A DNA stretch of 64,000 nucleotides from RUG369 sp050949645 (GCA_050949645.1 JBMNGC010000001.1:2480001-2544000), one strand, 5' to 3'; shown: positions 36,460-45,937, numbered from the stretch's first letter. Notes: generated from the sequence alone by a model not told the origin. Numbers and translations are program-made.

Positions 36460-37938
36460 ATGAGAACTAATCGACGCGATTTTATTAAAGCGTCCGCAGT
36501 CGCAGGCGCGGGCTTTCTCGTTTCTGCCGGCAATTTCCGCAACCATTCATATGGGTCGGCGCTTCAAGACGTAGCGGTCGCCGGCGTCGGAGTCGGCGGC
36601 AAAGGCTCGGGCGATATCACGCAGTCGGGCTACTACGGCCAGGTCGTTGCGATCTGCGACGTTGATCGTAACACCCTCGAAGGCAAGGGCCGGGAATTCC
36701 CAGACGCGAAAAAGTATCTTGACTATCGCGATCTCTTCGACGAGATGGGCGACAAGTTCGACGCGGTCACGGTCGCCACGCCGGACCACATGCACTCGAT
36801 CATCTCGGCCGCCGCGATTAAGATGGGCAAGCATGTCTACACGCAGAAGCCTCTCACACGCACGATTTACGAAGCGCGGCTGCTAGGAACGCTCGCCAAG
36901 AAACACGGAGTCTGCACGCAGATGGGTAACCAGGGCAGCGTCGACGACGGACTACGTAAAAATGCCGCGCAGATTCGCGCCGGCGTCATCGGCGACGTTA
37001 CGGAAGTCCACGTGTGGACGAACCGTCCTATCTGGGCTCAGGGCCCCGACCGCGCCGAGACGATGGAAAAATTCACCGCTAAAACGTTCGCAGAAGAAGA
37101 CGATCAGGAAGTCGCCAAAGAACTCGTCGAGGAAAAGAGAAATCAGGTCGCCGCAGCGCTCAAAAATATCGCCTGGGACGAATGGCTCGGCGTCGCTCCG
37201 AAACGCGAATTCTGGCCAGGAATCTATCACAGCTTCCAGTGGCGCGGATGGTGGGACTTTGGAACCGGCGCGCTTGGCGACATGGCTTGCCATAACGTCA
37301 ATATGATCTTCAAAGCGATTGATATGCGCGATCCGACGAGCGTCATCGCGACCAGCTCCGGACACGACTTCGACTCCTTCCCGAAGAGTTCGACCTGCAC
37401 CTTCGAGATCCCCGCCAACGACTGGCGCGGTCCGGTCAAGTTCGTGTGGTACGACTCCTCGCAGACCCCGGCCGCCGAGCTCACCTCCAAGTACGGTTTC
37501 GACCGAGTCGACGGCGGAGGCGGATGCTTCGTCGTTGGAACCAAGGGCGCGGCGCTCGGTTCGTCCTATCGAGAAGAGGGCGGCAAAGAAATTCCGAGGC
37601 TTCCCGAAGATCAGACAGAATTCGTTATCGCGCCGATGGACGATCAGGGTCGCACCGACGACGCGCGCCATAAGTTCGAATGGTTCACCGCGATGTGGGA
37701 AGACAAGCCGGAAGTCTGCTGGTCGAACTTCCCGAATCACGCCGGTCCTCTTACCGAAACGATCCTGCTCGGCAACCTTGCCGTCTGGGCTGCTCCCAAC
37801 GAGGGTACGGGCGAAAAGATCGAATGGGACGCGGAGAACCTCAAGGTCACGAACCTTGCCGACCTTAAGACGCCGGGCGTCGCCGATCTGGTTAAGCCGG
37901 TCTATCAGAATGGCTACGATCCGATCGACGAACTCTGA
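36460..37938 (+). CDS. Tat-exported Gfo/Idh/MocA family oxidoreductase
   Basis: 492 residues, preceded by GAGGAG 6 nt before ATG. The N-terminus NRRDFIKASAVAGAGFLV is a twin-arginine signal, so the protein is probably exported folded with its cofactor. The Rossmann fold shows VAVAGVGVGGKG with CDVDRN after beta-2, and the family motif appears as TQKPLT where EKP is classical, a variant familiar from planctomycete paralogues. The C-terminal half is the Gfo/Idh/MocA substrate domain (for example GTGALGDMACHNVN). These enzymes oxidise sugars, cyclitols or their derivatives with NAD(P); the substrate cannot be told from sequence. Confidence 0.9.
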   Translation: MRTNRRDFIKASAVAGAGFLVSAGNFRNHSYGSALQDVAVAGVGVGGKGSGDITQSGYYGQVVAICDVDRNTLEGKGREFPDAKKYLDYRDLFDEMGDKFDAVTVATPDHMHSIISAAAIKMGKHVYTQKPLTRTIYEARLLGTLAKKHGVCTQMGNQGSVDDGLRKNAAQIRAGVIGDVTEVHVWTNRPIWAQGPDRAETMEKFTAKTFAEEDDQEVAKELVEEKRNQVAAALKNIAWDEWLGVAPKREFWPGIYHSFQWRGWWDFGTGALGDMACHNVNMIFKAIDMRDPTSVIATSSGHDFDSFPKSSTCTFEIPANDWRGPVKFVWYDSSQTPAAELTSKYGFDRVDGGGGCFVVGTKGAALGSSYREEGGKEIPRLPEDQTEFVIAPMDDQGRTDDARHKFEWFTAMWEDKPEVCWSNFPNHAGPLTETILLGNLAVWAAPNEGTGEKIEWDAENLKVTNLADLKTPGVADLVKPVYQNGYDPIDEL

Positions 37939-38009
37939 TCCCGCCGATCTCCGACGCGCCTGGACCGTCGATACTGACGGCGCGGCGCGGTCGGAAACCT
38001 TTTTCACTC

Positions 38010-38039
38010 CGAGCGTCGACGACCGAACGTCGACGCTCG
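38010..38039 (+). other. Perfect hairpin just upstream of ricT
   Basis: CGAGCGTCGACG pairs perfectly with CGTCGACGCTCG around the 6-nt loop ACCGAA. A pyrimidine-rich CCTTCTTTT follows and the ricT start is 16 nt away. It may terminate the oxidoreductase transcript or form part of the ricT leader. Confidence 0.55.
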
Positions 38040-38055
38040 CGAAGGTCCTTCTTTT

Positions 38056-38910
38056 ATGACGAAAAAATACGTTGTTCGCTTCGGCGCAATGCGCAATCAC
38101 GGCATTATAGAGTGCGTCGGAGACGACTCCGCAAGCTTTGGACACGGCTCGCGCGTCATCGTCAAGACGTCGCGAGGCCACGAGCTCGCGACGGTTCTAT
38201 GCGTAGCGAGGAAGAAACGTTCGCCTCGCAAGAACGAGCAGCGCAAGAACGAGCAGGTTGATAAGCCTACTTTCGTTCGTCGACTCACGCCCGAGGACGA
38301 AGAACGACTCAATCGAATCAAGGCGAATGAGCGCAACGACTTCGATCGCTGTCTAAAGATCGTGCGGCGCATGAATATTAAGCTTTCGCTCGTCTGCGTT
38401 GAGCGGATCTTTGGAGGGGAGCGGATCGTCGTCTACTACGTCGCCAACGGTCGAGTTGATTTCCGAGAGTTAGTAAGAGTCCTCGCCACCGAATTCAAAA
38501 GTCGAATCGAAATGAGACAGATCGGGGTTCGCGACGAAACTAAGCTGTACGAATGCCTCGGAGATTGCGGACGCGATCTGTGCTGCAGAACTTTTCTCGT
38601 CTCGATGCCGCCCGTCTCCATGAAGATGGTGAAGCTCCAAAAGGCGACGCTCGATCCTACGAAGGTCTCGGGACGTTGCGGGAGGCTAAAGTGTTGCCTC
38701 CGGTTCGAACACGACGTCTATCGCGACCTTCAGCGGCAATCTCCGCCTATAGATTCAACCGTCATGACGCCCGATGGCAAGGGCCGGGTCGTGGCACAGG
38801 AACTTCTGGCAGGGAAAGTCGTTGTGTGCCTGGAAAACAGGGCGCGCAACAGCTACGACGTCGACGCGGTCTCACTACTCTCGGGACGCTCGTCCACGCG
38901 TTCAAAGTAG
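38056..38910 (+). CDS. ricT: PSP1/RicT family protein
   Basis: 284 residues. The centre is the PSP1 signature: YYVANGRVDFRELVR, RIEMRQIGVRDE, then the Cys-rich ECLGDCGRDLCC and SGRCGRLKCCLRFE. In Bacillus RicT (YaaT), with RicA and RicF, forms an iron-sulfur complex that supports RNase Y maturation of transcripts; the same Cys set is intact here. The N-terminus YVVRFGAMRNHG matches family starts. A charged Lys/Arg/Asn insert follows CVARKK. GAAGG 10 nt upstream is the likely ribosome binding site. The planctomycete role is inferred from the family. Confidence 0.9.
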   Translation: MTKKYVVRFGAMRNHGIIECVGDDSASFGHGSRVIVKTSRGHELATVLCVARKKRSPRKNEQRKNEQVDKPTFVRRLTPEDEERLNRIKANERNDFDRCLKIVRRMNIKLSLVCVERIFGGERIVVYYVANGRVDFRELVRVLATEFKSRIEMRQIGVRDETKLYECLGDCGRDLCCRTFLVSMPPVSMKMVKLQKATLDPTKVSGRCGRLKCCLRFEHDVYRDLQRQSPPIDSTVMTPDGKGRVVAQELLAGKVVVCLENRARNSYDVDAVSLLSGRSSTRSK

Positions 38911-39076
38911 TCGTAATCCGCGGCGATCATTACGCTCTGGAACCTTGCTCTTTCTTCATTCTTAACTCATTGCTACAACGCACGTTGCAAAATATATTCC
39001 ACCGCGCGCAACCGTCCCGTAAAAAGAACAAGTAGCGCTTGGGATTCGACCGCGCGTCTGGAACGAGGCTAGCCTG

Positions 39077-39652
39077 ATGATTTGTCCTCAGTGCGGTTCA
39101 ACTTGCCCAGAATCTGATCTCTTCTGCACCCTGTGCGGCGCTCGGCTCCACGACGACGCAGAAAACGTCGACAATCCCTTCGCTGTCGGCGCTCAAGGCG
39201 GCGGAACCGTTAACGGTTATGGAGGCGCCCCCGACGTCCCCTACACTCCTTTAGAAGCTATTAAGATAGTCCTCAAAAAATATATTAACTCGTACGGACG
39301 CGCTTCTCGTTCCGAGTGTCTCTTGTGGATGCTATCAGTTATCGTCATCAGCGGATTTCTTTTTCTCGCGCTGGTAGCGGCTGGCTTTTTTGCCTCCATG
39401 CATGATGGAAAGGGCTCCGGTCTGGCCACTTTACTCTGGCTCACGCTCTTACTTTTCTTCGCGTTCATTTTCACTCCAACTCTTAGCGTCACGGTCAGGC
39501 GCTTTCACGACTTTAACTCTCCCAGTTATCTACTTCTGACACTCCCTGTCACTGCTCCATTCATGCTTCCCGCCCTCACGCTCATTCCCGGCACGCCCGG
39601 GCCCAATAAATACGGAGCTCAGCCCGTCCGACGTCAACGGACTGCTTCTTGA
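39077..39652 (+). CDS. Zinc-ribbon DUF805 membrane protein
   Basis: 191 residues. It starts with a zinc ribbon (CPQCG ... CTLCG, residues 3-21), then a linker rich in Gly, then a DUF805 domain beginning INSYGRASRSECLLW with three or four membrane helices (including VIVISGFLFLALVAAGFF and LLWLTLLLFFAFIF) and the family motif VRRFHDFNSPSY before GTPGPNKYG. DUF805 proteins are inner-membrane proteins without known activity. GAGG 8 nt upstream, inside a small palindrome AGGCTAGCCT, is the likely ribosome binding site. Confidence 0.88.
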   Translation: MICPQCGSTCPESDLFCTLCGARLHDDAENVDNPFAVGAQGGGTVNGYGGAPDVPYTPLEAIKIVLKKYINSYGRASRSECLLWMLSVIVISGFLFLALVAAGFFASMHDGKGSGLATLLWLTLLLFFAFIFTPTLSVTVRRFHDFNSPSYLLLTLPVTAPFMLPALTLIPGTPGPNKYGAQPVRRQRTAS

Positions 39653-39760
39653 CGCTTTCGGTTGTCGAAGAACGAGTCGCGTAGAACTCGGTTCTAACGT
39701 CGACGCACGGCCCAAAACCCTTTGGAAACAGCCCTTACTTTTTAGACATAGACGCGACGT

Positions 39761-40660
39761 TTAGCGGCGTTTGGATCGGGCAATGAGATATTCAAGCAGA
39801 GCTTTGTCGAACGGAATCGTCACGTCAAGCTCCACGAAGTCGAACTTTGCATTCGACGCCTCGCGGCGGAATCGCGCTCGGAAATCTTCAAGCGCGCGAA
39901 GATAATCCCCTCGGACGGAATCGGCGTCAACCACAAGCGATTCGCCCGTCTCTGGGTCTTCAAGCTCGACGGATCCGCGGAACGGAAATTGCGCCTCCGC
40001 CTCGCCGAGAATATGAAAGAGAATTACGTCGTGACCCGCGTGGCGTAAACGATGGACGCTTCTAAGCGTTTCCTCCGGATCGCCCAAGAGGTCGGAAAAG
40101 ACCATGACAAGGGACGCACGCTTAAGCATTCCCGCGAGTTGTGCGAGCGCCGCGGCGACGTTAGTCTCTCCCGTCGGACGCAGCTGCGAAAGCGTTGAGA
40201 GAATCGACCCGAACTGCGAACGCTTGGAGCGTGGCGGCAACGATTTGCCAAGCTTCTCGTCAAAGGTCGCTAACCCGACCGGGTCCTGGCGGTAGATCAT
40301 GAGATAGCTGAGCGCTGCGGCAAGGGAGATCGCGTAATCGAATTTCGTGACCTGCTCAGTGGAATTCGAATAGCCCATCGACGCGCTTGAGTCGACGACC
40401 AGCCATCCGGTCATATTCGTTTCCGCTTCATATTTGCGGACGTAATATTTATCCGTCCTCGCGTAGAGACGCCAGTCGATATCCTTTGGATCGTCCCCCG
40501 GTTCGTATTTGCGATGATCGCTAAACTCAACCGAAAACCCCTGCAAAGGACTCGAATGCAGGCCGTGCATGAAGCCCTTGACGATAAACTGCGCCTTAAG
40601 GTCAAGGCGCTTAATCGACTGAACTACGCTCGGTTTGAGATATGATTCGCTATTCTTCAT
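39761..40660 (-). CDS. DUF58 (vWA-like) domain protein
   Basis: 299 residues covering a full DUF58 protein: GFSVEFSDHRKYEPGDDPKDIDWRLYART region with Tyr/Trp-Arg motifs, and a von Willebrand A-like fold with the MIDAS signature DSSAS (Asp90 to Ser94). In other bacteria DUF58 proteins lie next to MoxR ATPases and act in complex assembly or envelope functions. Here no moxR is adjacent; the gene lies 80 nt downstream of the GspF-like gene in the same direction. The ribosome binding site is not obvious. Confidence 0.9.
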   Translation of the reverse strand: MKNSESYLKPSVVQSIKRLDLKAQFIVKGFMHGLHSSPLQGFSVEFSDHRKYEPGDDPKDIDWRLYARTDKYYVRKYEAETNMTGWLVVDSSASMGYSNSTEQVTKFDYAISLAAALSYLMIYRQDPVGLATFDEKLGKSLPPRSKRSQFGSILSTLSQLRPTGETNVAAALAQLAGMLKRASLVMVFSDLLGDPEETLRSVHRLRHAGHDVILFHILGEAEAQFPFRGSVELEDPETGESLVVDADSVRGDYLRALEDFRARFRREASNAKFDFVELDVTIPFDKALLEYLIARSKRR

Positions 40661-40740
40661 AGGGGTGTGACTTCAAGCGTCGTTTCTCGATCTTGAAAAC
40701 GCTACGTTATCGTTGCAAACTTTTCGCTGAGAGGAACGCG

Positions 40741-41955
40741 TCAGACGGCTTCTGTCATCTGGAAGACCGGCATGAGCAACGCGAGGATGATGTAGAAGAC
40801 GGCGCCCGCGAGCAAGAGCAACATCATCGGTTCGAGCAATCGCACCATGACGTCGATCTTTCTTGATAACTGACGTTCCAGCGAATCGGCAAGGTTGAGG
40901 AGCACTGTTTCGAGAGTATTGGACTCTTCCGCGACCGAAATCATCGTCATCGCCTGCGGCGGTATCAGCCCGCTGTCCTGGAGAGGCTTCGAGAGCGCCT
41001 CTCCGGCTGAAACAGCGTCGACTGCGTTCTCAACCGCTTGTTGCAGCAGCGAGTTGCCGGTCGAGCGCGAGCTGATTTCAAGCGCATGGAGAATGGGAAC
41101 GCCGTTTTGCAAGAGCGTGCCAAGGACGCGGCACAGCTTCGAGACCGCCGACGCCTGGGAAACAGCCCCGAAAACCGGAAGTCTGAGCTTCCATTTGTCT
41201 ATGAATTGCCGACCGGACTTCGAGCGCGCCTGAATTTTAGCCCAGAAGAAGAGCCCAAAGAGAGCGCCGATCACGTAGAGGCCATACTTACCGCAGAAAT
41301 TGCGAAATCCTAGGAGCCAAACGGTCGCTAAAGGCAAACTCTTACCGCTCTCCACCACCGATTCGAACATCGGTTCAAACTTCGGGACAAACGCGATAAG
41401 TAGCACGCTCACAACGATCACGCCGACAGACGCGAGGATCGTCGGGTAGATCATCGCGCTCTTGACGCGCGACCTGATTTCAGCCTGGTCCTCAAGAAAC
41501 TTTGAAGTACGTTTGAGCGCCGACTCAAGAAACGCGCCTTCGCTTCCAGCGCGGATCACGCTCAGCGTCAGATCGTCGAAGACTCGACTGTGCGAGGCGA
41601 ACGCCGCGTCGACGCTCTGACCGTCCGCAATCTGCTCGCCAATATCCTGGACCACTTCGCGCAACGCCTGATTCGGAGTCTGTTTTCCCAGCGCCTGAAA
41701 CGCGGTCAGGACGGGCACTCCGTTCTCAAGGAGCTCGCCGAGCTGCGTGAGAAAGTCCGCGACCGCGGAGACGGGGGGACGGCTCTTGAACCACTTCCCA
41801 ACGTCGACGTCGTTCTTATGCGCGTCTTCGATGGAAACTGGAAAAAGATGCTGGGCGGAAAGGCGATCGATGACCTCCTTCCGAGTATTCGCCGTCATCA
41901 TTCCGACGAGGTCTTTTCCCGCGCGATTTTTCGCTCTATATTTGAAATCTGGCAT
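40741..41955 (-). CDS. Type II secretion/type IV pilus inner-membrane protein (GspF/PilC family)
   Basis: 404 residues, the normal family size. The N-terminus FKYRAKNRAGKDLVGMMTA is typical of GspF/PilC. Two GspF domains follow, each starting with an FLTQLGELLENGVPVLTA-like motif (around residues 88 and 288) and containing hydrophobic helices near VIVVSVLLIAFVP, LYVIGALFGLFFW and MLLLLAGAVFYIILALL. Such proteins link the assembly ATPase to the pseudopilus in the inner membrane. It starts 12 nt after glgA, so it is probably co-transcribed with it. No ATPase or pilin gene is nearby. Confidence 0.92.
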   Translation of the reverse strand: MPDFKYRAKNRAGKDLVGMMTANTRKEVIDRLSAQHLFPVSIEDAHKNDVDVGKWFKSRPPVSAVADFLTQLGELLENGVPVLTAFQALGKQTPNQALREVVQDIGEQIADGQSVDAAFASHSRVFDDLTLSVIRAGSEGAFLESALKRTSKFLEDQAEIRSRVKSAMIYPTILASVGVIVVSVLLIAFVPKFEPMFESVVESGKSLPLATVWLLGFRNFCGKYGLYVIGALFGLFFWAKIQARSKSGRQFIDKWKLRLPVFGAVSQASAVSKLCRVLGTLLQNGVPILHALEISSRSTGNSLLQQAVENAVDAVSAGEALSKPLQDSGLIPPQAMTMISVAEESNTLETVLLNLADSLERQLSRKIDVMVRLLEPMMLLLLAGAVFYIILALLMPVFQMTEAV

Positions 41956-41967
41956 AAGGATCGCTGT

Positions 41968-43593
41968 TTAGCGTCTTCTATCAAGAAGTTTGCGATACAA
42001 CTTGTCGTACTTACGCGCGCTAGCGCCCCAGGAAAGGTCGCTCGACATCGCCTGACGAACGATTTTATCCCAGTCTTCTTTACGCTCGCGGAAGCAACGG
42101 AGCGCCCATTCGAGCGCCTTGCGCATATCGTCCGCCGTCGGCCAATAGAAGACGAATCCGTTCGCCGTCCCGTTCGCTATGTTTTCGTCCGACGCGTTCA
42201 CTACGGTATCGTGCAGTCCGCCGACGTCGTGCACCAACGGAAGCGTTCCATAACGGAGACTATACATCTGGTTGAGTCCGCAAGGCTCGTAACGGCTTGG
42301 CATCAGGAAGATATCCGCCCCCGCTTCGATCTGATGCGCAAGCTCAATCGAAAATATATCAAGGGTAGCAATGCTTTGAGGATAACGTTCCGCGAGCCCC
42401 TTGAGGCGCTCCGCAAGCTTCTGGTCGCCCGACCCAAGAATCACGATCTGCGCCTGAAGACGCTCCACGATATAGCTCGCGAGATCAGCGATAAAATCGA
42501 GTCCTTTTTGCACGTCAAAACGGCTCACGACTCCAAGGAGCGGAACGTCGGGATTGACCGTGATTCCCACTTTGCGCTGGAGTTCCTCTTTGCATTTGGC
42601 CTTACCCTCTTTATAGGAGGATATGTCGTAATTCGCAGGAAGGTATTTATCCGTCGCGGGATTCCATGTATCGAGGTCGATTCCGTTGAGGATACCGTAA
42701 AGGTCCGCGCTACGCGACTTAAGGACGCCTTGGAGTTTCTCGCCGTAATTCTCCGTCTGAATTTCCTCGGCATATTTAGGACTGACCGTCGTGAGCGCGT
42801 CGGCGAAAACGATCCCAGACTTGAGAAAGTTGAGCTGTCCGTAAAACTCCATCTTGTCTAACGTGAAGAGGCTCCAATCGAGCCCGATGCGCTCCATGGC
42901 TTCGCGGTAAAATCGACCCTGATGACGGAGGTTGTGAATCGTCAGAATCGTCTTGACTTTGTTGAAGACGTCCGAGCATTCGCCCGAACCCGCGCGACTC
43001 ATCGGGGGGCGCACGACGTCGGCGTAGCTCATGACGTAGTCGAAAGTCGAGTCGCCGCGCCTGCATCGATCCCGATAGAGCGCGTCGAGGTAGACCGGAA
43101 TGATAGCCGTCTGCCAGTCGTTGGCGTGAATGATATCGACGTCGAGATTAAGTTCTTTGATGAGTTCGAGCACGCAACGACTCAGAAAAGCGAAACGGTC
43201 GCAATTGTCGTCATAATCGATCCCCTGATAATTATACATGCCGGCGCGATCGTAATAATCATTGTGCTCAATGAAATAGACGTCGACGTCTGTTCCGGGA
43301 ATCGTTGTCTTACGAACGCCCGCCTTTCGCAAGTTACGCGCAATCGGGACCCTTAGCGTCTTGCCGTAGAGAGCTTCCGGTTCGGGCTCGTTGCGCGAAC
43401 CAAACCAAGTCTTAACGCACCGGTAATAGGGGGTGACTATTGAAACACGGTACGCCTTTTCCCCTGTCTCGGGAATGGTAAGCTGGTCGAGCGCTTTGGG
43501 GAGCGCGCCACAGACGTCGGCAAGGCCGCCGGTCTGAGACCACGGCGATATTTCGCTGGTTGCAAAAAGTACGTGTATCTGTTGATGTTGCAT
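41968..43593 (-). CDS. glgA: Glycogen synthase (ADP-glucose type, GT5)
   Basis: 541 residues. GlgA extends alpha-1,4-glucan from ADP-glucose. Seen: GT5 N-terminal domain with HANDWQTAIIPVYL and HNLRHQGRF, a GT-B hinge, and the C-terminal PSRYEPCGLNQMYSLRYG with the conserved Glu, followed by GGLHDTV. The N-terminal nucleotide-sugar motif normally K-x-GG-L reads SQTGGLADV, with Gln20 in place of Lys. The protein is some 60 residues longer than E. coli GlgA, mostly in loops near the N-terminal domain. GGAGAG 5 nt before ATG supports the start. It heads a likely operon with the GspF-like gene. Confidence 0.92.
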   Translation of the reverse strand: MQHQQIHVLFATSEISPWSQTGGLADVCGALPKALDQLTIPETGEKAYRVSIVTPYYRCVKTWFGSRNEPEPEALYGKTLRVPIARNLRKAGVRKTTIPGTDVDVYFIEHNDYYDRAGMYNYQGIDYDDNCDRFAFLSRCVLELIKELNLDVDIIHANDWQTAIIPVYLDALYRDRCRRGDSTFDYVMSYADVVRPPMSRAGSGECSDVFNKVKTILTIHNLRHQGRFYREAMERIGLDWSLFTLDKMEFYGQLNFLKSGIVFADALTTVSPKYAEEIQTENYGEKLQGVLKSRSADLYGILNGIDLDTWNPATDKYLPANYDISSYKEGKAKCKEELQRKVGITVNPDVPLLGVVSRFDVQKGLDFIADLASYIVERLQAQIVILGSGDQKLAERLKGLAERYPQSIATLDIFSIELAHQIEAGADIFLMPSRYEPCGLNQMYSLRYGTLPLVHDVGGLHDTVVNASDENIANGTANGFVFYWPTADDMRKALEWALRCFRERKEDWDKIVRQAMSSDLSWGASARKYDKLYRKLLDRRR

Positions 43594-44017
43594 ATTCTCT
43601 CCAGCGGTCGGCAGAAGCTTTCTGACTCAAGCGCGCAGCGAGCGAATCACAGTGTCATCAACTCGCTCTAAGCCTGTCAACCGTCATGCGCCGGCGTTCG
43701 AACGACGAAGTTTCTCTTTTTCTTAGTTTAACCCAATTTCCTTTTTTTAAAAGTTAAAACGGCCGGCGTGAATAAAGTTTTAACGTAATTATCCCGAAAT
43801 TCCCAAGCGCCGATAGCTTTCACGCCAAGCCAGAGGCTTACCCCTTGCGCAAGCCGCTTGTCTCAAGGAAAAAAGCGGCGTCGTATTGACGAGAGAGGGG
43901 CGTAACGGTTAGAATAGCGTCGTGCGGCGCGCAAGAAAGGCGACGTATAGAAAGCGCCTGGCGCTACCCCAAGATCCGCCGTGCGCGAACGCTTGACGTT
44001 AATGAAATTCAATCAAT
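43594..44017. other. Divergent intergenic region glgA/recJ
   Basis: 424 bp between divergent genes. It holds the putative recJ promoter at 43886-43915 and an AT-rich stretch at 43715-43800. No RNA gene or repeat was recognised. Confidence 0.45.
43886..43915 (+). promoter_or_regulatory. Putative sigma-70 promoter of recJ
   Basis: TTGACG (43886-43891) and TAGAAT (43910-43915) are separated by 18 nt, about 100 nt before the recJ start. Confidence 0.5.
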
Positions 44018-45937
44018 ATGGTTCAGGAAAAATTATCAAAGATCTGGGTCGCACGCCCATTTGACCCGGACCTCGTCCGACGACTGGCGCGCCAGACTCG
44101 TATTGCGCCTATTCTTGCGCAAACGCTCGCCGGTCGTGGAATTGAGGAGCCGGATAAAATTATCTCCTTTCTCGCGCCGCCGAGTCTCGTACGCGGCATG
44201 CATCCTCCGTCGACGCTGCCTGGTTGCGAAAAAGCGGCTAAGTTTCTCGCCGACGCCATCAGGTCGAAGAAGAAGATCGTCGTCTACGGAGATTACGACG
44301 TCGACGGCATGACCGCGACAGCGATTCTTTTACAGGGGATACGCGCCTGCGGAGGAGACTGCGTCTACTACGTACCGAATAGGCTAGAAGAAGGCTACGG
44401 GCTCAATTGCGACGCGCTGAAACACTTCAAGGAGGTCGATGAGATCGACGTCGTCGTGACCGTCGATTGCGGGATCACAAGTCGCAAAGAGGCGGATTAC
44501 GCTCGAGAGCTCGGTCTGGAGGTGGTGGTGACAGACCATCACACCATTCTCGTCGACGAGAAAACGAATCGTCAGGTTCTCCCTGACGTCGCCGAGATCG
44601 TGCATCCTCGCCTGGAATCCGAGGACATCCCGCCCGCGCCCTTCCCTGATATCTGCGGCGCGTTTGTCGCTTTCAAACTCGCATGGCAGCTCGGGGTCGA
44701 AATGGGCCCCGACGGCCTCAAGACGGCGCCGACGGTCCGTATGTTTCTCCTCAGCGCGTTAGGGCTCGCCGCGCTAGGAACGATCGCCGACGTCATGCCG
44801 ATGCAAGACGAAAACAGAACCCTCGTTCGCTATGCGCTCGAGAATTCTCTGGTCGAGCATATGCCTCTGGGACTGAAGTTTCTCCTCGAATGCACGTCGT
44901 CGAAACGTCGTCGACTCACAAGCGACGACGTCAAATTTACGATCGCTCCGCGCCTTAACGCCGCGGGTCGCGAAGTCCTCAACGAGAACTCAACTCACGA
45001 CGCGGAAGATCAGTTGAACTGGAAGCGCGGCAAGGAACTCCTTGCGCGCCATAATAGCCTTGCCGCCGCGGGACAAATGGGGCTGGCAAGTCTCGGAGTC
45101 GAGCTGCTCCTCACGAATCAGCAGGCGCGCGCAAGGGAACTCGCGCCCTATATCAACGACCTTAACGCAACGCGTCAGAAATTGGAACGCCGGATCATGG
45201 CGGAAGCGACTAAGATGATCGAGGAGAAATACGCCGACGCGCCCGCCTTTGTGCTCGCGCGCGACGGATGGCACCCCGGCGTCATCGGAATCGTCGCTGG
45301 AAGACTCGCCGAACGATACTACCGTCCGACGGTCATGATCTCTCTGCGCGACCCTGACTTAAACCACGGTTCGTCGCGCGGCGTCCCAAACAGTTCCTTC
45401 AACATGTATAACGCGCTAGAGGCGTGCTCCGAGCATCTGGTACAATTCGGCGGCCACGCCGCCGCCGCCGGACTGAGCGTCAAAGAATCAAACGTCCCCG
45501 CGTTCCGCAAGGCGTTCTGCGATTACGTCGCCAGGTATTTCGAGACGGAAGATTATGTTCCCAGACTCTATATCGACGTGGAAACGCCCCTTGCGGCGCT
45601 GACCTGGGAGACCTGGCGTGAACTCGACAAGCTCGCGCCGTTCGGTATACAAAACCCCTATCCTGTCCTCGCGGCGTACGGACTGACGCTCGAAAACGTC
45701 AGAGCGCTCGGCGCGAATAAAAACGTCTTGCTGGCGCAGTTTCGACAGTTTCAGACCACGCGTCGAGCGGTCTGCTTTAACCGTCTCGACTGGATGCGCC
45801 AATTTGAGAAACTCCTTGCGGAAAGACCGCAGGCCAAATACGACGTGGCGTTCACGCTCACGTATAACGATTACGTCCAACAGGTTGAAATGCGCATTCA
45901 GGATTGGAAGCTTTCCGAAGATTCACGGAGCGCCTGA
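44018..45937 (+). CDS. recJ: Single-stranded-DNA-specific exonuclease RecJ
   Basis: 639 residues. RecJ degrades single-stranded DNA 5' to 3' in recombination and repair. DHH-family motifs are complete: VVYGDYDVDGMTA (Asp92/94/96), VVTVDCGITS, VTDHH (Asp173-His175), and the DHHA1 motif FGGHAAAAGL (Gly478-His480). A C-terminal OB-like domain follows (PRLYIDVETPL to the end). The N-terminal region WVARPFD...LAQTLAGRGI is typical. No Shine-Dalgarno is visible before the ATG. A secreted protein gene begins 43 nt downstream and may be co-transcribed. Confidence 0.95.
   Translation: MVQEKLSKIWVARPFDPDLVRRLARQTRIAPILAQTLAGRGIEEPDKIISFLAPPSLVRGMHPPSTLPGCEKAAKFLADAIRSKKKIVVYGDYDVDGMTATAILLQGIRACGGDCVYYVPNRLEEGYGLNCDALKHFKEVDEIDVVVTVDCGITSRKEADYARELGLEVVVTDHHTILVDEKTNRQVLPDVAEIVHPRLESEDIPPAPFPDICGAFVAFKLAWQLGVEMGPDGLKTAPTVRMFLLSALGLAALGTIADVMPMQDENRTLVRYALENSLVEHMPLGLKFLLECTSSKRRRLTSDDVKFTIAPRLNAAGREVLNENSTHDAEDQLNWKRGKELLARHNSLAAAGQMGLASLGVELLLTNQQARARELAPYINDLNATRQKLERRIMAEATKMIEEKYADAPAFVLARDGWHPGVIGIVAGRLAERYYRPTVMISLRDPDLNHGSSRGVPNSSFNMYNALEACSEHLVQFGGHAAAAGLSVKESNVPAFRKAFCDYVARYFETEDYVPRLYIDVETPLAALTWETWRELDKLAPFGIQNPYPVLAAYGLTLENVRALGANKNVLLAQFRQFQTTRRAVCFNRLDWMRQFEKLLAERPQAKYDVAFTLTYNDYVQQVEMRIQDWKLSEDSRSA

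Noticed and set aside
38553..39035. Open frame overlapping the end of ricT
   Set aside because: It is an alternative frame of ricT running into the intergenic region, with no own start signals.
41590..42861. 423-codon plus-strand open frame opposite the GspF-like gene and glgA
   Set aside because: It spans two well-supported minus-strand genes and their junction and has no protein family features.
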